Positions 25,188 to 32,729 of a stretch of 64,000 nucleotides of DNA are shown here, one piece after another. The notes beneath the pieces are model-generated. The model did no database searches. It had not been told where the DNA came from and saw only the letters and a program-made list of their open reading frames with translations. The first letter of the stretch is position 1; each line of letters starts with the position of its first letter. The translations under genes and the position numbers were made by a program. This DNA is from Chelatococcus caeni. Lineage in GTDB: Bacteria > Pseudomonadota > Alphaproteobacteria > Rhizobiales > Beijerinckiaceae. The stretch covers positions 1 through 64,000 of the forward strand of contig NZ_JACIEN010000001.1 in the NCBI RefSeq assembly GCF_014196925.1, written 5' to 3'.

Positions 25188-25415
25188 TTATCCGCGCCGC
25201 TGTTTCACTAGATCGTATCCCTCCTTCAGCAAATCCAGCATCGAAACGCCGTGCATGGCCGCATAGGCCTTGAACTCGCGGTGGAACTCTGGGCTGACCT
25301 TGAAGTTGAGCGGCTTCATTGCACCCGCCTCGGCGCGATCGAGGTTATGCACGACCTGAACCGGGGCGGGCGGCAGGCCCTTGCTCGTCCTCTGGGGCGG
25401 CAGAATCTTCGTCAT
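25188..25415 (-). CDS. small ParA partner, RHH-like
   Basis: A 75-aa protein directly behind the second parA (1 bp gap). The Pro-rich N-terminal tail is followed by LNFKVSPEFHREFKAYAAMHGVSMLDLLKEGYD (in parts), an RHH-like fold similar to the partner at 295-534 (VKLAPEVRRAFRAHAAEQD). It should bind the CGTTATTTC repeats that flank this module. Assignment by context and similarity. Confidence 0.68.
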   Translation of the reverse strand: MTKILPPQRTSKGLPPAPVQVVHNLDRAEAGAMKPLNFKVSPEFHREFKAYAAMHGVSMLDLLKEGYDLVKQRRG

Positions 25416-25416
25416 C

Positions 25417-26070
25417 TCAGGCGGCCTCCCTGTTGCTGCTCGCCTGCATCAGCTCGGCGATCTCCTGGGCGATGGCTTCGGCCCGCTCGTTGAGGGACGG
25501 GAAGCGCGTTTCTGTTGGGGCGCGACCTTCGTCGCTGGCGCGACGGAACCCGGTCTTCTCGGGCAGGACGTTGGCCAAAGAACGGTATCCCGCCTGACGC
25601 ACATAGGCGCTGGCCTCGGCCAATTCGCCCTCGCTGTCGCCGACGCGGCAGAAGGCCACGACGATCTTCTCGGCCGGTATTCCTTTCCGGGTCAGCTCAT
25701 GCGCCAGCAGGACGGTCGGTTCGAGGTCGTCCAGGGCAAGCCCGGTGGGCAGCACGACGAGCGTGCTGGCTTCGGCGATCTGAAGCGTGCCCATGGTGGC
25801 GTGCGGCGGCCCGTCGAGGATCATCAGGTCGTATCCGGCTGCCGCCTTCACGGCCTGGCCGACGGTGCCGAAGCGCTCGACCGCGACCACTGGCTCGACG
25901 CTGCGCTGAAGGCGACGCGCCTGCCAACTGAAGCTCGTGCCTTGCTGGATATCGAGGTCCGCGATCTTCACGTTCCAACCCGCAAGGGCGTATTCGCGGG
26001 CGATGAGCCGCGCCAGCGTGCTTTTGCCGACGCCACCTTTCTGAGAGACGATTCCAATGAAGAGAGTCAT
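25417..26070 (-). CDS. parA: ParA-family ATPase, second module
   Basis: A 217-aa ParA from ATG 26070 (MTLFIGIVSQKGGVGKST). It has the deviant Walker A at about residues 11-18, KIADLDIQQGTSF, and LMILDGPPHATMGT. It is a paralogue of the ParA at 531-1187, with the same partner arrangement. Two type Ib partition modules in one integrative element are unusual and suggest that element 1 was assembled from two replicons. Its divergent neighbour is luxR. Confidence 0.92.
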   Translation of the reverse strand: MTLFIGIVSQKGGVGKSTLARLIAREYALAGWNVKIADLDIQQGTSFSWQARRLQRSVEPVVAVERFGTVGQAVKAAAGYDLMILDGPPHATMGTLQIAEASTLVVLPTGLALDDLEPTVLLAHELTRKGIPAEKIVVAFCRVGDSEGELAEASAYVRQAGYRSLANVLPEKTGFRRASDEGRAPTETRFPSLNERAEAIAQEIAELMQASSNREAA

Positions 26071-26131
26071 GTTCGATCTTTCTCGTTGTTGTTTTTGTTG
26101 AAAGGACGATTTGATGAAATCATGACATATG

Positions 26132-26145
26132 GAAATCGTTATTTC
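26132..26145. promoter_or_regulatory. GAAATCGTTATTTC palindrome, parA/luxR intergenic
   Basis: A 14-nt palindrome with 5-bp arms lies between parA and luxR. Its right half, CGTTATTTC, recurs in the same orientation at 25178-25186 beyond the partner gene, so the partition pair is bracketed by the same sequence, as in the first module. Confidence 0.5.
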
Positions 26146-26153
26146 ACGCATTT

Positions 26154-26939
26154 TTGTCTAAGCGCATAAGTATTGGTAAAATACAATGTTTGGAGGAGTC
26201 GCGCATTCGGCCGACCGTCATCGCCTTCCTTGACCAGATACGCCATGTGGAGGACGTGGCGTCCCTCGAAGCTGCCTTCTCGAAGGCGCTCTGGGACCTC
26301 GGATTCCGGGAATGGGCCTACCAGGTCATACGCACCGACGCGCTACCGGACGAGAAGCCGCTTATCCTCACGACCTTCTCCGATGCCTGGTACAACCACT
26401 ACATCGACAACGGCTATCACCGCATCGATCCGGTGATCCAGAATGGACCGTTGCAGGTCGCCCCCTTTACCTGGAGCGCCATGTCATTCGGCATCGAGCC
26501 GTCGCCGGAACAACGGCGCCTGTTCGCAGAAGCCGCCGAGTTCGGAGTTGGGGAAGGCGTGGGCATCCCCATCCACGGCGCGCGCGGCGCGTTGGCGATG
26601 GCGTCCATGGTTTCTGACCATGGCGCGCCCGGTCTCGACCGATTGATGTCAACCGTTGGGCAGGATGTGCATCTGCTCTCGCTGGCTTTCCACAATCATG
26701 CCCGCGAGCTGCTCGCGCTCGGCCGCATGGGGCGCACCACCGTCAGCCTGACGCCGCGCGAGCGGGAATGCCTGCTCTGGAACGCGGCCGGCAAGTCGGC
26801 ATGGCAGACCGCGCAGATACTCGGGATATCGGAACGCACAGTCTATTTCCACCTTGCCAACGTCCGCGCCAAGATGGGCGTAGCGAACGTCTATCACGCC
26901 GTGATGAAAGCGATCATGGAAGGCATGATCTCCCCCTGA
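26154..26939 (+). CDS. LuxR-family quorum-sensing regulator
   Basis: About 250 aa. The autoinducer-binding domain shows FREWAYQVI, WYNHYIDNGYHRIDPVI and FTWSAM, which carry the conserved Trp, Tyr and Asp ligand contacts. The C-terminal LuxR helix-turn-helix is LTPRERECLLWNAAGKSAWQ followed by TAQILGISERTVYFHLANV. The start is uncertain: 26154 is a TTG and another TTG follows 11 codons on. It lies just upstream of luxI and its lux box, so it is the likely activator of that gene. On conjugative elements such pairs often control transfer, as TraR/TraI do. Confidence 0.92.
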   Translation: MSKRISIGKIQCLEESRIRPTVIAFLDQIRHVEDVASLEAAFSKALWDLGFREWAYQVIRTDALPDEKPLILTTFSDAWYNHYIDNGYHRIDPVIQNGPLQVAPFTWSAMSFGIEPSPEQRRLFAEAAEFGVGEGVGIPIHGARGALAMASMVSDHGAPGLDRLMSTVGQDVHLLSLAFHNHARELLALGRMGRTTVSLTPRERECLLWNAAGKSAWQTAQILGISERTVYFHLANVRAKMGVANVYHAVMKAIMEGMISP

Positions 26940-26959
26940 TAGCGCTTTACTCGCCAGTA

Positions 26960-26979
26960 ACCTGTGGAGGTTGACAGGA
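26960..26979 (+). promoter_or_regulatory. lux box upstream of luxI
   Basis: ACCTGTGGAGGTTGACAGGA has the half-sites ACCTGT and ACAGG at the standard 20-bp spacing. It lies 57 bp before the TTG start of luxI, the usual place for LuxR-dependent activation. Confidence 0.75.
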
Positions 26980-27035
26980 TGGCAGGCGCGTCTTTCTCTG
27001 GCTCAATGCTCCCAAACAAATTGGGAGGAAAGTCA

Positions 27036-27656
27036 TTGCTTCACGTCATTTCAAATGAGAACGCGCACCTGCACTGGGATGCGCTTGCATCCATGCACCA
27101 GCTTCGCCGCGCGGTCTTCAGCGAGCGGCTTGGTTGGAGTGTCACCGTCGTCAACGGGTTGGAGCTCGACCAGTTCGACCTGCCAGAGGCGCATTACCTT
27201 GTTCACTACGCCCCCGACGGCCGCGTGAACGCCTGTACCCGGCTTCTGCCGACGACAGGACCTTATTTGCTGGCCGACGTGTTCCCGGAGTTGGTCGATG
27301 GCGAGATGCCGCGCGCGCACGACATCTGGGAGAGCACCCGCTTCTGTGCCGACCAGGCCACGGCGCCGGGCAACATCGCGGCCGTGCTCATGGCCGGGAT
27401 GCTGGAGTTCGGCCTGTTCACCGGGCTCCGCGCCTATGTGTCGGTGTCCGACATCCGCATGGAGCCGATCATGCGCCATGCCGGATGGAATCCCGTCCGC
27501 CTGGGCGGAACGATGGAGACTGGCACAGATACCGCGGCTGCCGAATGGCTGGAGGTATCGCCCGAATGCCTTTCGCGAGTCCGCCACCGCGCAGGCGCGG
27601 CGGGTCCTACCATCGCGAACCTGGACGAGATCGATCAGGGAAGGGTAGCGGCATGA
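27036..27656 (+). CDS. LuxI-family acyl-homoserine lactone synthase
   Basis: A 206-aa protein with the LuxI invariant pattern: LRRAVFSERLGWSV (Arg, Phe, Trp), ELDQFDLPEAHYLV (Asp, Asp), ACTRLLPTTGPYLL (Arg), and WESTRFC (Glu, Arg). TTG 27036 was chosen because GGGAGGAAA precedes it by 5 bp and family members begin with this LHVIS strand; using GTG 26964 or ATG 26979 would place the start inside or at the edge of the lux box. It makes the acyl-HSL signal for the LuxR at 26154. A 55-aa gene follows with a 4-bp overlap. Confidence 0.92.
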   Translation: MLHVISNENAHLHWDALASMHQLRRAVFSERLGWSVTVVNGLELDQFDLPEAHYLVHYAPDGRVNACTRLLPTTGPYLLADVFPELVDGEMPRAHDIWESTRFCADQATAPGNIAAVLMAGMLEFGLFTGLRAYVSVSDIRMEPIMRHAGWNPVRLGGTMETGTDTAAAEWLEVSPECLSRVRHRAGAAGPTIANLDEIDQGRVAA

Positions 27657-27820
27657 CATGTGACACCGAATGGCCGGCCTCGCCGCCACAGGCCGGTGAA
27701 CTGGGCTCCCGCATCGAAGCCGACAGGTTGGCTTGGTGCATCCGGTATCTGGCCGATGAGGCGCGGCGGAGTGGTTTTGAGGATACGGCCGCCGCGCTGG
27801 AGGCTGTGAAGATACCGTAG
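27653..27820 (+). CDS. 55-aa protein coupled to luxI
   Basis: ATG 27653 overlaps the luxI stop (ATGA). The product is a small helical protein (RIEADRLAWCIRYLADEARRSGFEDTAAALEAV, in parts). I recognise no family. Translational coupling to luxI suggests a role in the same circuit, possibly modulating LuxR, but that is inference. Confidence 0.55.
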   Translation: MTCDTEWPASPPQAGELGSRIEADRLAWCIRYLADEARRSGFEDTAAALEAVKIP

Positions 27821-27894
27821 CGAGAACGGCGCCGTCTACCGAATAACTAATGCTGAACCACATAAATTCGGAGAACAATCAGGATGCAGTCATT

Positions 27895-28866
27895 ATGGCA
27901 ATCAAAATATCTACATCACACCCTCAGCTTAAGCATGGATTTACATTACCAGAAGTAATACTTATTGTCGCTGTTATGGCGATAATGACGACTATGGCGT
28001 TTCCAGACATCGTCTCATTCTTTCGAAGGCAGAGTATCGAGCAAGAACGGCTCGCACTTCGAGAGATACAGAAGGCAATGTATGCTTATGCAAATGATAA
28101 CCTGGTTCTACCGGATGCCAACAATTGGTACGAGGAGCTTGCGGCCTACACCAATTTATCGCCACAGGGGATACTGAAGGACAGTTGGAATCAAGATAGA
28201 GTCTATACCGTCGCCTCACACGCCAAGGTTTATCGAGAAGGCACGGTAGAATTTTTCTACGCTACCGTTGTTTCTGGTGGAGAAGGCCGACAAATAGAAA
28301 CTGCTGAATGGAATGATTTGGATGGTTACGTCTCATTCCAAGCTGCGGGGGATGACATCGCCATAAGATTTACAGACCAAGAAATGAAACAGAAGCGATA
28401 CGACGAGACTATCACCCGTATGGAGCGGATTATAGCCGCGCTCGACCGGTACGCCCAAGCGCAATATAACAATGCCGTCTTGTCTAACGAGGTCAACTAC
28501 GACACCAAGGTCTTCTACCCGCCGTCCAACGTGGATGTTGTGCCCGCCAACGGGTACGGCGCATCCGTGGTGGCGGATACAAACGCCATTGTGGGTGGTA
28601 CCGTCAACGGAGGGGATGTGGACTCCATGAAAGGCTTGATGCGCCTTCTTGGGCTGCCGGAGGACCACTGCTGTAGTGCGTTATCGCCCGCCTCAGAACC
28701 TGAAGCCTTTCATTATGCTGCGAACCCTCAGCGTCAAGAAATTCAATGGTCCGAGAGGGAAGAAGGCGGCCGTCGCATTCGGTACATATCGAGCGTAAGG
28801 TGTCTAGGAGGGTCTAACATGCCACCATTTGTGCCACCAAAAATTTCGCTCAGTCGGCTATGCTGA
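27895..28866 (+). CDS. prepilin-like protein (type IV pilin/pseudopilin)
   Basis: A 323-aa protein with a 15-residue leader ending KHG, then FTLPEVILIVAVMAIMTTMA: the prepilin peptidase site, Glu at +5 and hydrophobic N-terminal helix of type IV pilins. The C-terminal part is long for a pilin and contains a CCSALSP pair near residue 260. ATG 27895 gives a leader of normal length and has AGGA upstream. The region is clearly lower in GC than its neighbours, marking foreign cargo. No prepilin peptidase or assembly ATPase is nearby. Confidence 0.75.
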   Translation: MAIKISTSHPQLKHGFTLPEVILIVAVMAIMTTMAFPDIVSFFRRQSIEQERLALREIQKAMYAYANDNLVLPDANNWYEELAAYTNLSPQGILKDSWNQDRVYTVASHAKVYREGTVEFFYATVVSGGEGRQIETAEWNDLDGYVSFQAAGDDIAIRFTDQEMKQKRYDETITRMERIIAALDRYAQAQYNNAVLSNEVNYDTKVFYPPSNVDVVPANGYGASVVADTNAIVGGTVNGGDVDSMKGLMRLLGLPEDHCCSALSPASEPEAFHYAANPQRQEIQWSEREEGGRRIRYISSVRCLGGSNMPPFVPPKISLSRLC

Positions 28867-28927
28867 TTCCGGAACCAACATATATCGAAGCTCATTTCAA
28901 AGCCCTGACTCAGGATTGATAATGAAA

Positions 28928-28952
28928 AATGGCCCCGCTCTGCGGGGCCATT
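28928..28952. terminator. bidirectional terminator between pilin-like genes
   Basis: AATGGCCCCGC (28928-28938) and GCGGGGCCATT (28942-28952) form an 11-bp stem with A-tract before and T-containing sequence after, between two convergent genes. Confidence 0.8.
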
Positions 28953-28953
28953 A

Positions 28954-29514
28954 TCAGTTAAGAATATTCGCAAAATATCGGACGGTTACCGTATTGCCTT
29001 CGCCGGCGTATTGGAAGCGACCTTCCTCGGCGCCGGGAACCCCATCGATATCCCTATCAGCACGCTCGGCCTCACCTCTCGGCACACTCTCAAGCTCAAA
29101 AACGATGTAGGCTTGGTCAGCAAGCGTGTACTCGTCGCCTTGATATCTGTAATACACTGGTCCACCGCCACCAAACTGGTGCTCGGCGGTCGGGTAAGAA
29201 GGCAAGAGGTTTTCAAACCCACTGGCGTAGGGGGGCTCCAGTACCGCTCTGTTTATCAGTGCATTGAATGGGTTGTCGCTGTCATTAGTTGCCTGATGCG
29301 GCCAAACACCATGCTTCCCGAAGAACTGACCATTTGCAGTCTCCATCTGCTTTAGGTGGGAAGAGAGTTTCGTGCCACCTGCGCGTGTAAGCAAATCCCA
29401 CCCCACAGATGCAATAATCATTGTTATTAGAATGGCTATTACTGCTACAATAAGAATTGTTTGATCTATTGTATAGCCAAGGGTCGATTTGGCGCGCTTA
29501 AGAAAATAATTCAT
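28954..29514 (-). CDS. second pilin-like protein
   Basis: A 186-aa protein with an N-terminal leader ending LG followed by YTIDQTILIVAVIAILITMI, a pilin-like hydrophobic helix. Position +5 is Gln rather than Glu, and +1 is Tyr. The rest is a soluble domain rich in Tyr and acidic residues (GGGGPVYYRYQGDEYTLADQAYIVFELE, in parts). It is convergent with the pilin-like gene at 27895 and shares its low GC. Export and anchoring by a pilin pathway are likely; the missing Glu means it may be a minor or divergent pilin. Confidence 0.68.
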   Translation of the reverse strand: MNYFLKRAKSTLGYTIDQTILIVAVIAILITMIIASVGWDLLTRAGGTKLSSHLKQMETANGQFFGKHGVWPHQATNDSDNPFNALINRAVLEPPYASGFENLLPSYPTAEHQFGGGGPVYYRYQGDEYTLADQAYIVFELESVPRGEAERADRDIDGVPGAEEGRFQYAGEGNTVTVRYFANILN

Positions 29515-29543
29515 CGAAAATGCCTCCGAGGTTTTTATAAATT

Positions 29544-29933
29544 ATGGATGTTATAAAGTCAGTTATCAACGGTATTTGCTACGAGGTTTGTGTTGCCCAA
29601 AGACTGTCAAAGGTATCACATCATCTATACGCTTCCGCAAAGTGGTGCGGGCTCTTTCAGGTTTTTCACTATGTCGCAAGCGACAAATTGAGTTCAAACG
29701 ATATTGGCATGCTTCTGGCGCAATTCATTGTGGCCTCTATCATTTCAGGCATACTAACATATGTTCTTTTTTTGAGATTCATTCTTAATGAATTAGAGGA
29801 CTTGGCCGAGGCATTTCAGCAAAACACAAGTTTTTCTTACATTCCTGTGTTCTCTTGCATCGGCTTTCTTATGTCATCGCCAGCTCTGTCATGCTTGACG
29901 ATGATGATAGTCATACGATTCTTGAATTTCTAG
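29544..29933 (+). CDS. doubtful small membrane protein
   Basis: An open frame of 129 codons with two hydrophobic stretches (IGMLLAQFIVASIISGILTYVLF and a C-terminal ALSCLTMMIVIRF, in parts) in AT-rich DNA. The ribosome binding site is poor and codon use is not distinctive. It could be a real cargo membrane protein paired with the pilin-like genes, or chance. Confidence 0.3.
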   Translation: MDVIKSVINGICYEVCVAQRLSKVSHHLYASAKWCGLFQVFHYVASDKLSSNDIGMLLAQFIVASIISGILTYVLFLRFILNELEDLAEAFQQNTSFSYIPVFSCIGFLMSSPALSCLTMMIVIRFLNF

Positions 29934-30111
29934 TCTAGATCAATTTGAAGGTCCAAGAGGTTTGGTCGAATAGGGAGATCATCGAGACTTGCATGTCGAA
30001 ATGGGATCGATGCAAATTCGACCGTTTTCGCAACACTTCCGAAGTCGATGATGATATTTTGTAATTCTGTTGCGAATACATGTTGCCAAATTGTGGGAGT
30101 AAACCTGGCGT

Positions 30112-30678
30112 TTGATCTACGGCTATGCCCGCGTCTCGAAAGCTGAAGGCCAGGACACGGCCGCACAGGTTGCTGTGCTGAAGGCGGCGGGAGCCGAGAC
30201 AATTTTCGAGGACGCTGCGTCCGGAGGGCGCTTTGACCGCCCAGCTCTTCAGAAACTGCTGGATACCGTCGGACAGGGCGACATTGTCATCGTCTGGAAA
30301 CTCGACCGTCTCTCCCGTTCCCTCATGGACCTTCTCCGCATCATGGATCGGCTCGAAAAGGCCGGTGCCGGGTTCCGTTCGCTCACTGAGGCCATCGACA
30401 CCACGACGCCGGCAGGCCGCATGATGATGCAGATGCTCGGCAGCGTGGCGGAGTTCGAGCGGGAGATGATCCGCGAGCGTACCCGCGCGGGATTGGCCCA
30501 TGCGAAGGCGCAGGGACAGCGGCTCGGCCGCCGCCGCTCCATCAACAGGGATCAGCGCCGCAAGGCGATCCGTTGGATCGCTGAGGGGCAAACGCAGGCG
30601 GAGATCGCGAGGACGTTCGGCGTTCACCGTTCGACGATATCGCGGCTTCTCGCATCCGGCCTCGATAACAAAGATTGA
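30112..30678 (+). CDS. serine resolvase/invertase
   Basis: A 188-aa small serine recombinase of the Tn3-resolvase/DNA-invertase class. YGYARVSKAEGQD carries the nucleophilic Ser (about residue 9); DRLSRSLMDLL, EFEREMIRERTRAGLA and the C-terminal Hin-type helix-turn-helix (TQAEIARTFGVHRSTISRLL) are all present. It starts at TTG 30112 at the sharp change from AT-rich to GC-rich DNA. No transposase lies nearby, so it may be a remnant of the event that brought in the AT-rich block or the downstream operon. Confidence 0.9.
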   Translation: MIYGYARVSKAEGQDTAAQVAVLKAAGAETIFEDAASGGRFDRPALQKLLDTVGQGDIVIVWKLDRLSRSLMDLLRIMDRLEKAGAGFRSLTEAIDTTTPAGRMMMQMLGSVAEFEREMIRERTRAGLAHAKAQGQRLGRRRSINRDQRRKAIRWIAEGQTQAEIARTFGVHRSTISRLLASGLDNKD

Positions 30679-30727
30679 CAATCCCTGTGGCTCGACCGAT
30701 CCTGATCCGGTCAGGGGAGGGCCTTGC

Positions 30728-30916
30728 ATGAACGTGTCGCTCACGCCACAGCTCGAAGAGTTCGTCCGACGCAAGGTGGAGTCCGGTCTCTACAACAACG
30801 CCAGCGAAGTCATTCGCGAGGGGTTGCGCCTGATGATCGAGCGCGACGCGGCAAAGGAGCGGAACAAGGCCGACGATGCTTCTCCGCGGGAAACGAATAC
30901 CGAGGGGCGGGAATGA
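30728..30916 (+). CDS. ParD-like antitoxin without ParE
   Basis: A 62-aa protein (MNVSLTPQLEEFVRRKVESG, then LYNNASEVIREGLRLM), a typical ParD/CopG ribbon-helix-helix antitoxin. No ParE follows. Instead it overlaps the methyltransferase start by 4 bp (ATGA). It may act as the transcriptional regulator of the restriction operon, as small RHH or C proteins do; that role is inference. Confidence 0.8.
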   Translation: MNVSLTPQLEEFVRRKVESGLYNNASEVIREGLRLMIERDAAKERNKADDASPRETNTEGRE

Positions 30917-32724
30917 CCGATCTGAATTTCAAGGGTAAGGAATTTGTCTACAACCACCATCTGGCCGTGCCCTTCCGCCCGCTCGTGCCGCACGCGGACA
31001 AGGGTATCGGACCGGTTTCGTTCGACGGCAACCTGATCATCCATGGCGACAATCTGCACGCCCTGAAGGCGCTGCTGCCGCTCTACGCGGGCAAGGTGGA
31101 CTGCATCTTCATCGACCCTCCTTACAATACCGGCAACGAGGGCTGGGCCTACAACGATAACGTCAACGGCCCGATGATCAGGGAGTGGCTGGAAGCCAAT
31201 CCTATCGGCATTGAAGACGGTCTGCGCCATGACAAATGGTGCGCCATGATGTGGCCGCGGCTGCGCTTGCTCTTCGAGCTTCTCGCAGAAAATGGCAGCT
31301 TGTGGATCACATTGGATGACAATGAAGCGCAACGTGCGAAGTTGATGCTCGACGAAATTTTTGGAGAGGCCGGGTTTGACGCCAACATAATCTGGCAAAA
31401 GAAATATACTGTAGCTGCTGATCATACGGGTATCGCCCCGATGCATGATCACTTGTTGGTTTACTCAAAATCTGAGTGGGTTCGTAACAAGCTGGAGCGA
31501 ACCGAAGGCAAAGATGCCGCATACCGGTTTGAGGACGAGAAAGGTGTCTTTCGGGTAAGTGACTATACCTGCAACAAGAATGCCGATGAGCGTCCGAACC
31601 TTTACTATCCAATTACGAATCCAAGCACGGGCGAGGAATGTTGGCCCAACCGAACGCGCGTATGGGGTTATGGTCCGGAAGCGCATGCTGAAAACGAAGC
31701 GAATGGGCTCGTATGGTGGGGAGCCGATGGCAAATCCAGCACGCCAGCGTTCAAGCGCTACCGTCATCTTTTGAAAGATGGCGGCAAAATTGTGCCTGGC
31801 ACGCTATGGGATTGGGAATTTGCCGGTCATACCGACCTTGCGAGAAAAGAGCTCCTCCAGATTCTTCCAGACATAGAATCGCGTGACGCAACAATCACGC
31901 CCAAGCCGACCAGCCTGATTGGCCGCGTCTTAGAAGTTGCGACGCACGAAAACTCTTTGATCCTCGATAGCTTCGCCGGTTCCGCATCCACAGCTCATGC
32001 GACATTGGCTGCCAATGAACGCGACAGTGGCAATCGCCGCTTCATTCTTGTGGAAATGGAAGACTATGCCGACCGTCTGACGGCAGAGCGCGTCCGGCGC
32101 GTCATCAACGGCTATGACTTCAAGGGCACGCAAAAGACAGAACTTCTGCGAGAGCGGCTGAACTGGCGTGTGCTCAGCAACAATGCCGAGCTGGTGCGTA
32201 AGGTCGAAGCTATCGAGAATCTGCACGGCCACGAATACGACCGGATCAAGAAGGAAGTGAAGGACGGCGAGCTGATCGTCACCGGTGAGAAAACCGTGAC
32301 CGAGCGTGCCGAGGGCCTCGGCGGCACCTTCACCTATTGCACCCTTGGCGACCCCGTGGAGCTGGACAAGGTTCTGAGCGGCGAGACGCTGCCGCCCTAC
32401 GCCGGACTTGGCGCGGCGCTGTTCCATATGGCGACCAACCAGGCGCTCGACCCCGTCGCCGTGCGCGAGGAAGACTTCTACCTTGGGGCGACCGAAGGCC
32501 AGCATGTCTGGCTGATCTACAAGCCCGATCTGGAATGGCTGAAGTCGCCGGAGGCCGCGCTGACCCTGTCGCGCGCCAAGGCGTTTGCCGCCACCGACGC
32601 GGACAAGCGGCACCTGGTCTTCGCCCCGGCCCGCTATGTCAGCCAGAAGATGCTGGCCGAGCAGAACATCCCTGTGGAGTTCGTGCCGCTGCCCTTCGCC
32701 CTCTACCGAATCGACCGGAGCTGA
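30913..32724 (+). CDS. mod: type III-like DNA methyltransferase (Mod)
   Basis: A 603-aa N6/N4 methyltransferase of the beta class. Motif IV DPPYNTG is at residues 68-74 and motif I-like LDSFAGSAST is near 350-360, the order seen in type III Mod subunits. The target-recognition region between them (about 31300-31960) is visibly lower in GC than both ends, as if exchanged. ATG 30913 overlaps the ParD-like gene; the res gene starts 5 bp after the stop. It would methylate one strand of a short asymmetric site and guide the Res subunit. Confidence 0.92.
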   Translation: MTDLNFKGKEFVYNHHLAVPFRPLVPHADKGIGPVSFDGNLIIHGDNLHALKALLPLYAGKVDCIFIDPPYNTGNEGWAYNDNVNGPMIREWLEANPIGIEDGLRHDKWCAMMWPRLRLLFELLAENGSLWITLDDNEAQRAKLMLDEIFGEAGFDANIIWQKKYTVAADHTGIAPMHDHLLVYSKSEWVRNKLERTEGKDAAYRFEDEKGVFRVSDYTCNKNADERPNLYYPITNPSTGEECWPNRTRVWGYGPEAHAENEANGLVWWGADGKSSTPAFKRYRHLLKDGGKIVPGTLWDWEFAGHTDLARKELLQILPDIESRDATITPKPTSLIGRVLEVATHENSLILDSFAGSASTAHATLAANERDSGNRRFILVEMEDYADRLTAERVRRVINGYDFKGTQKTELLRERLNWRVLSNNAELVRKVEAIENLHGHEYDRIKKEVKDGELIVTGEKTVTERAEGLGGTFTYCTLGDPVELDKVLSGETLPPYAGLGAALFHMATNQALDPVAVREEDFYLGATEGQHVWLIYKPDLEWLKSPEAALTLSRAKAFAATDADKRHLVFAPARYVSQKMLAEQNIPVEFVPLPFALYRIDRS

Positions 32725-32729
32725 GCGCC

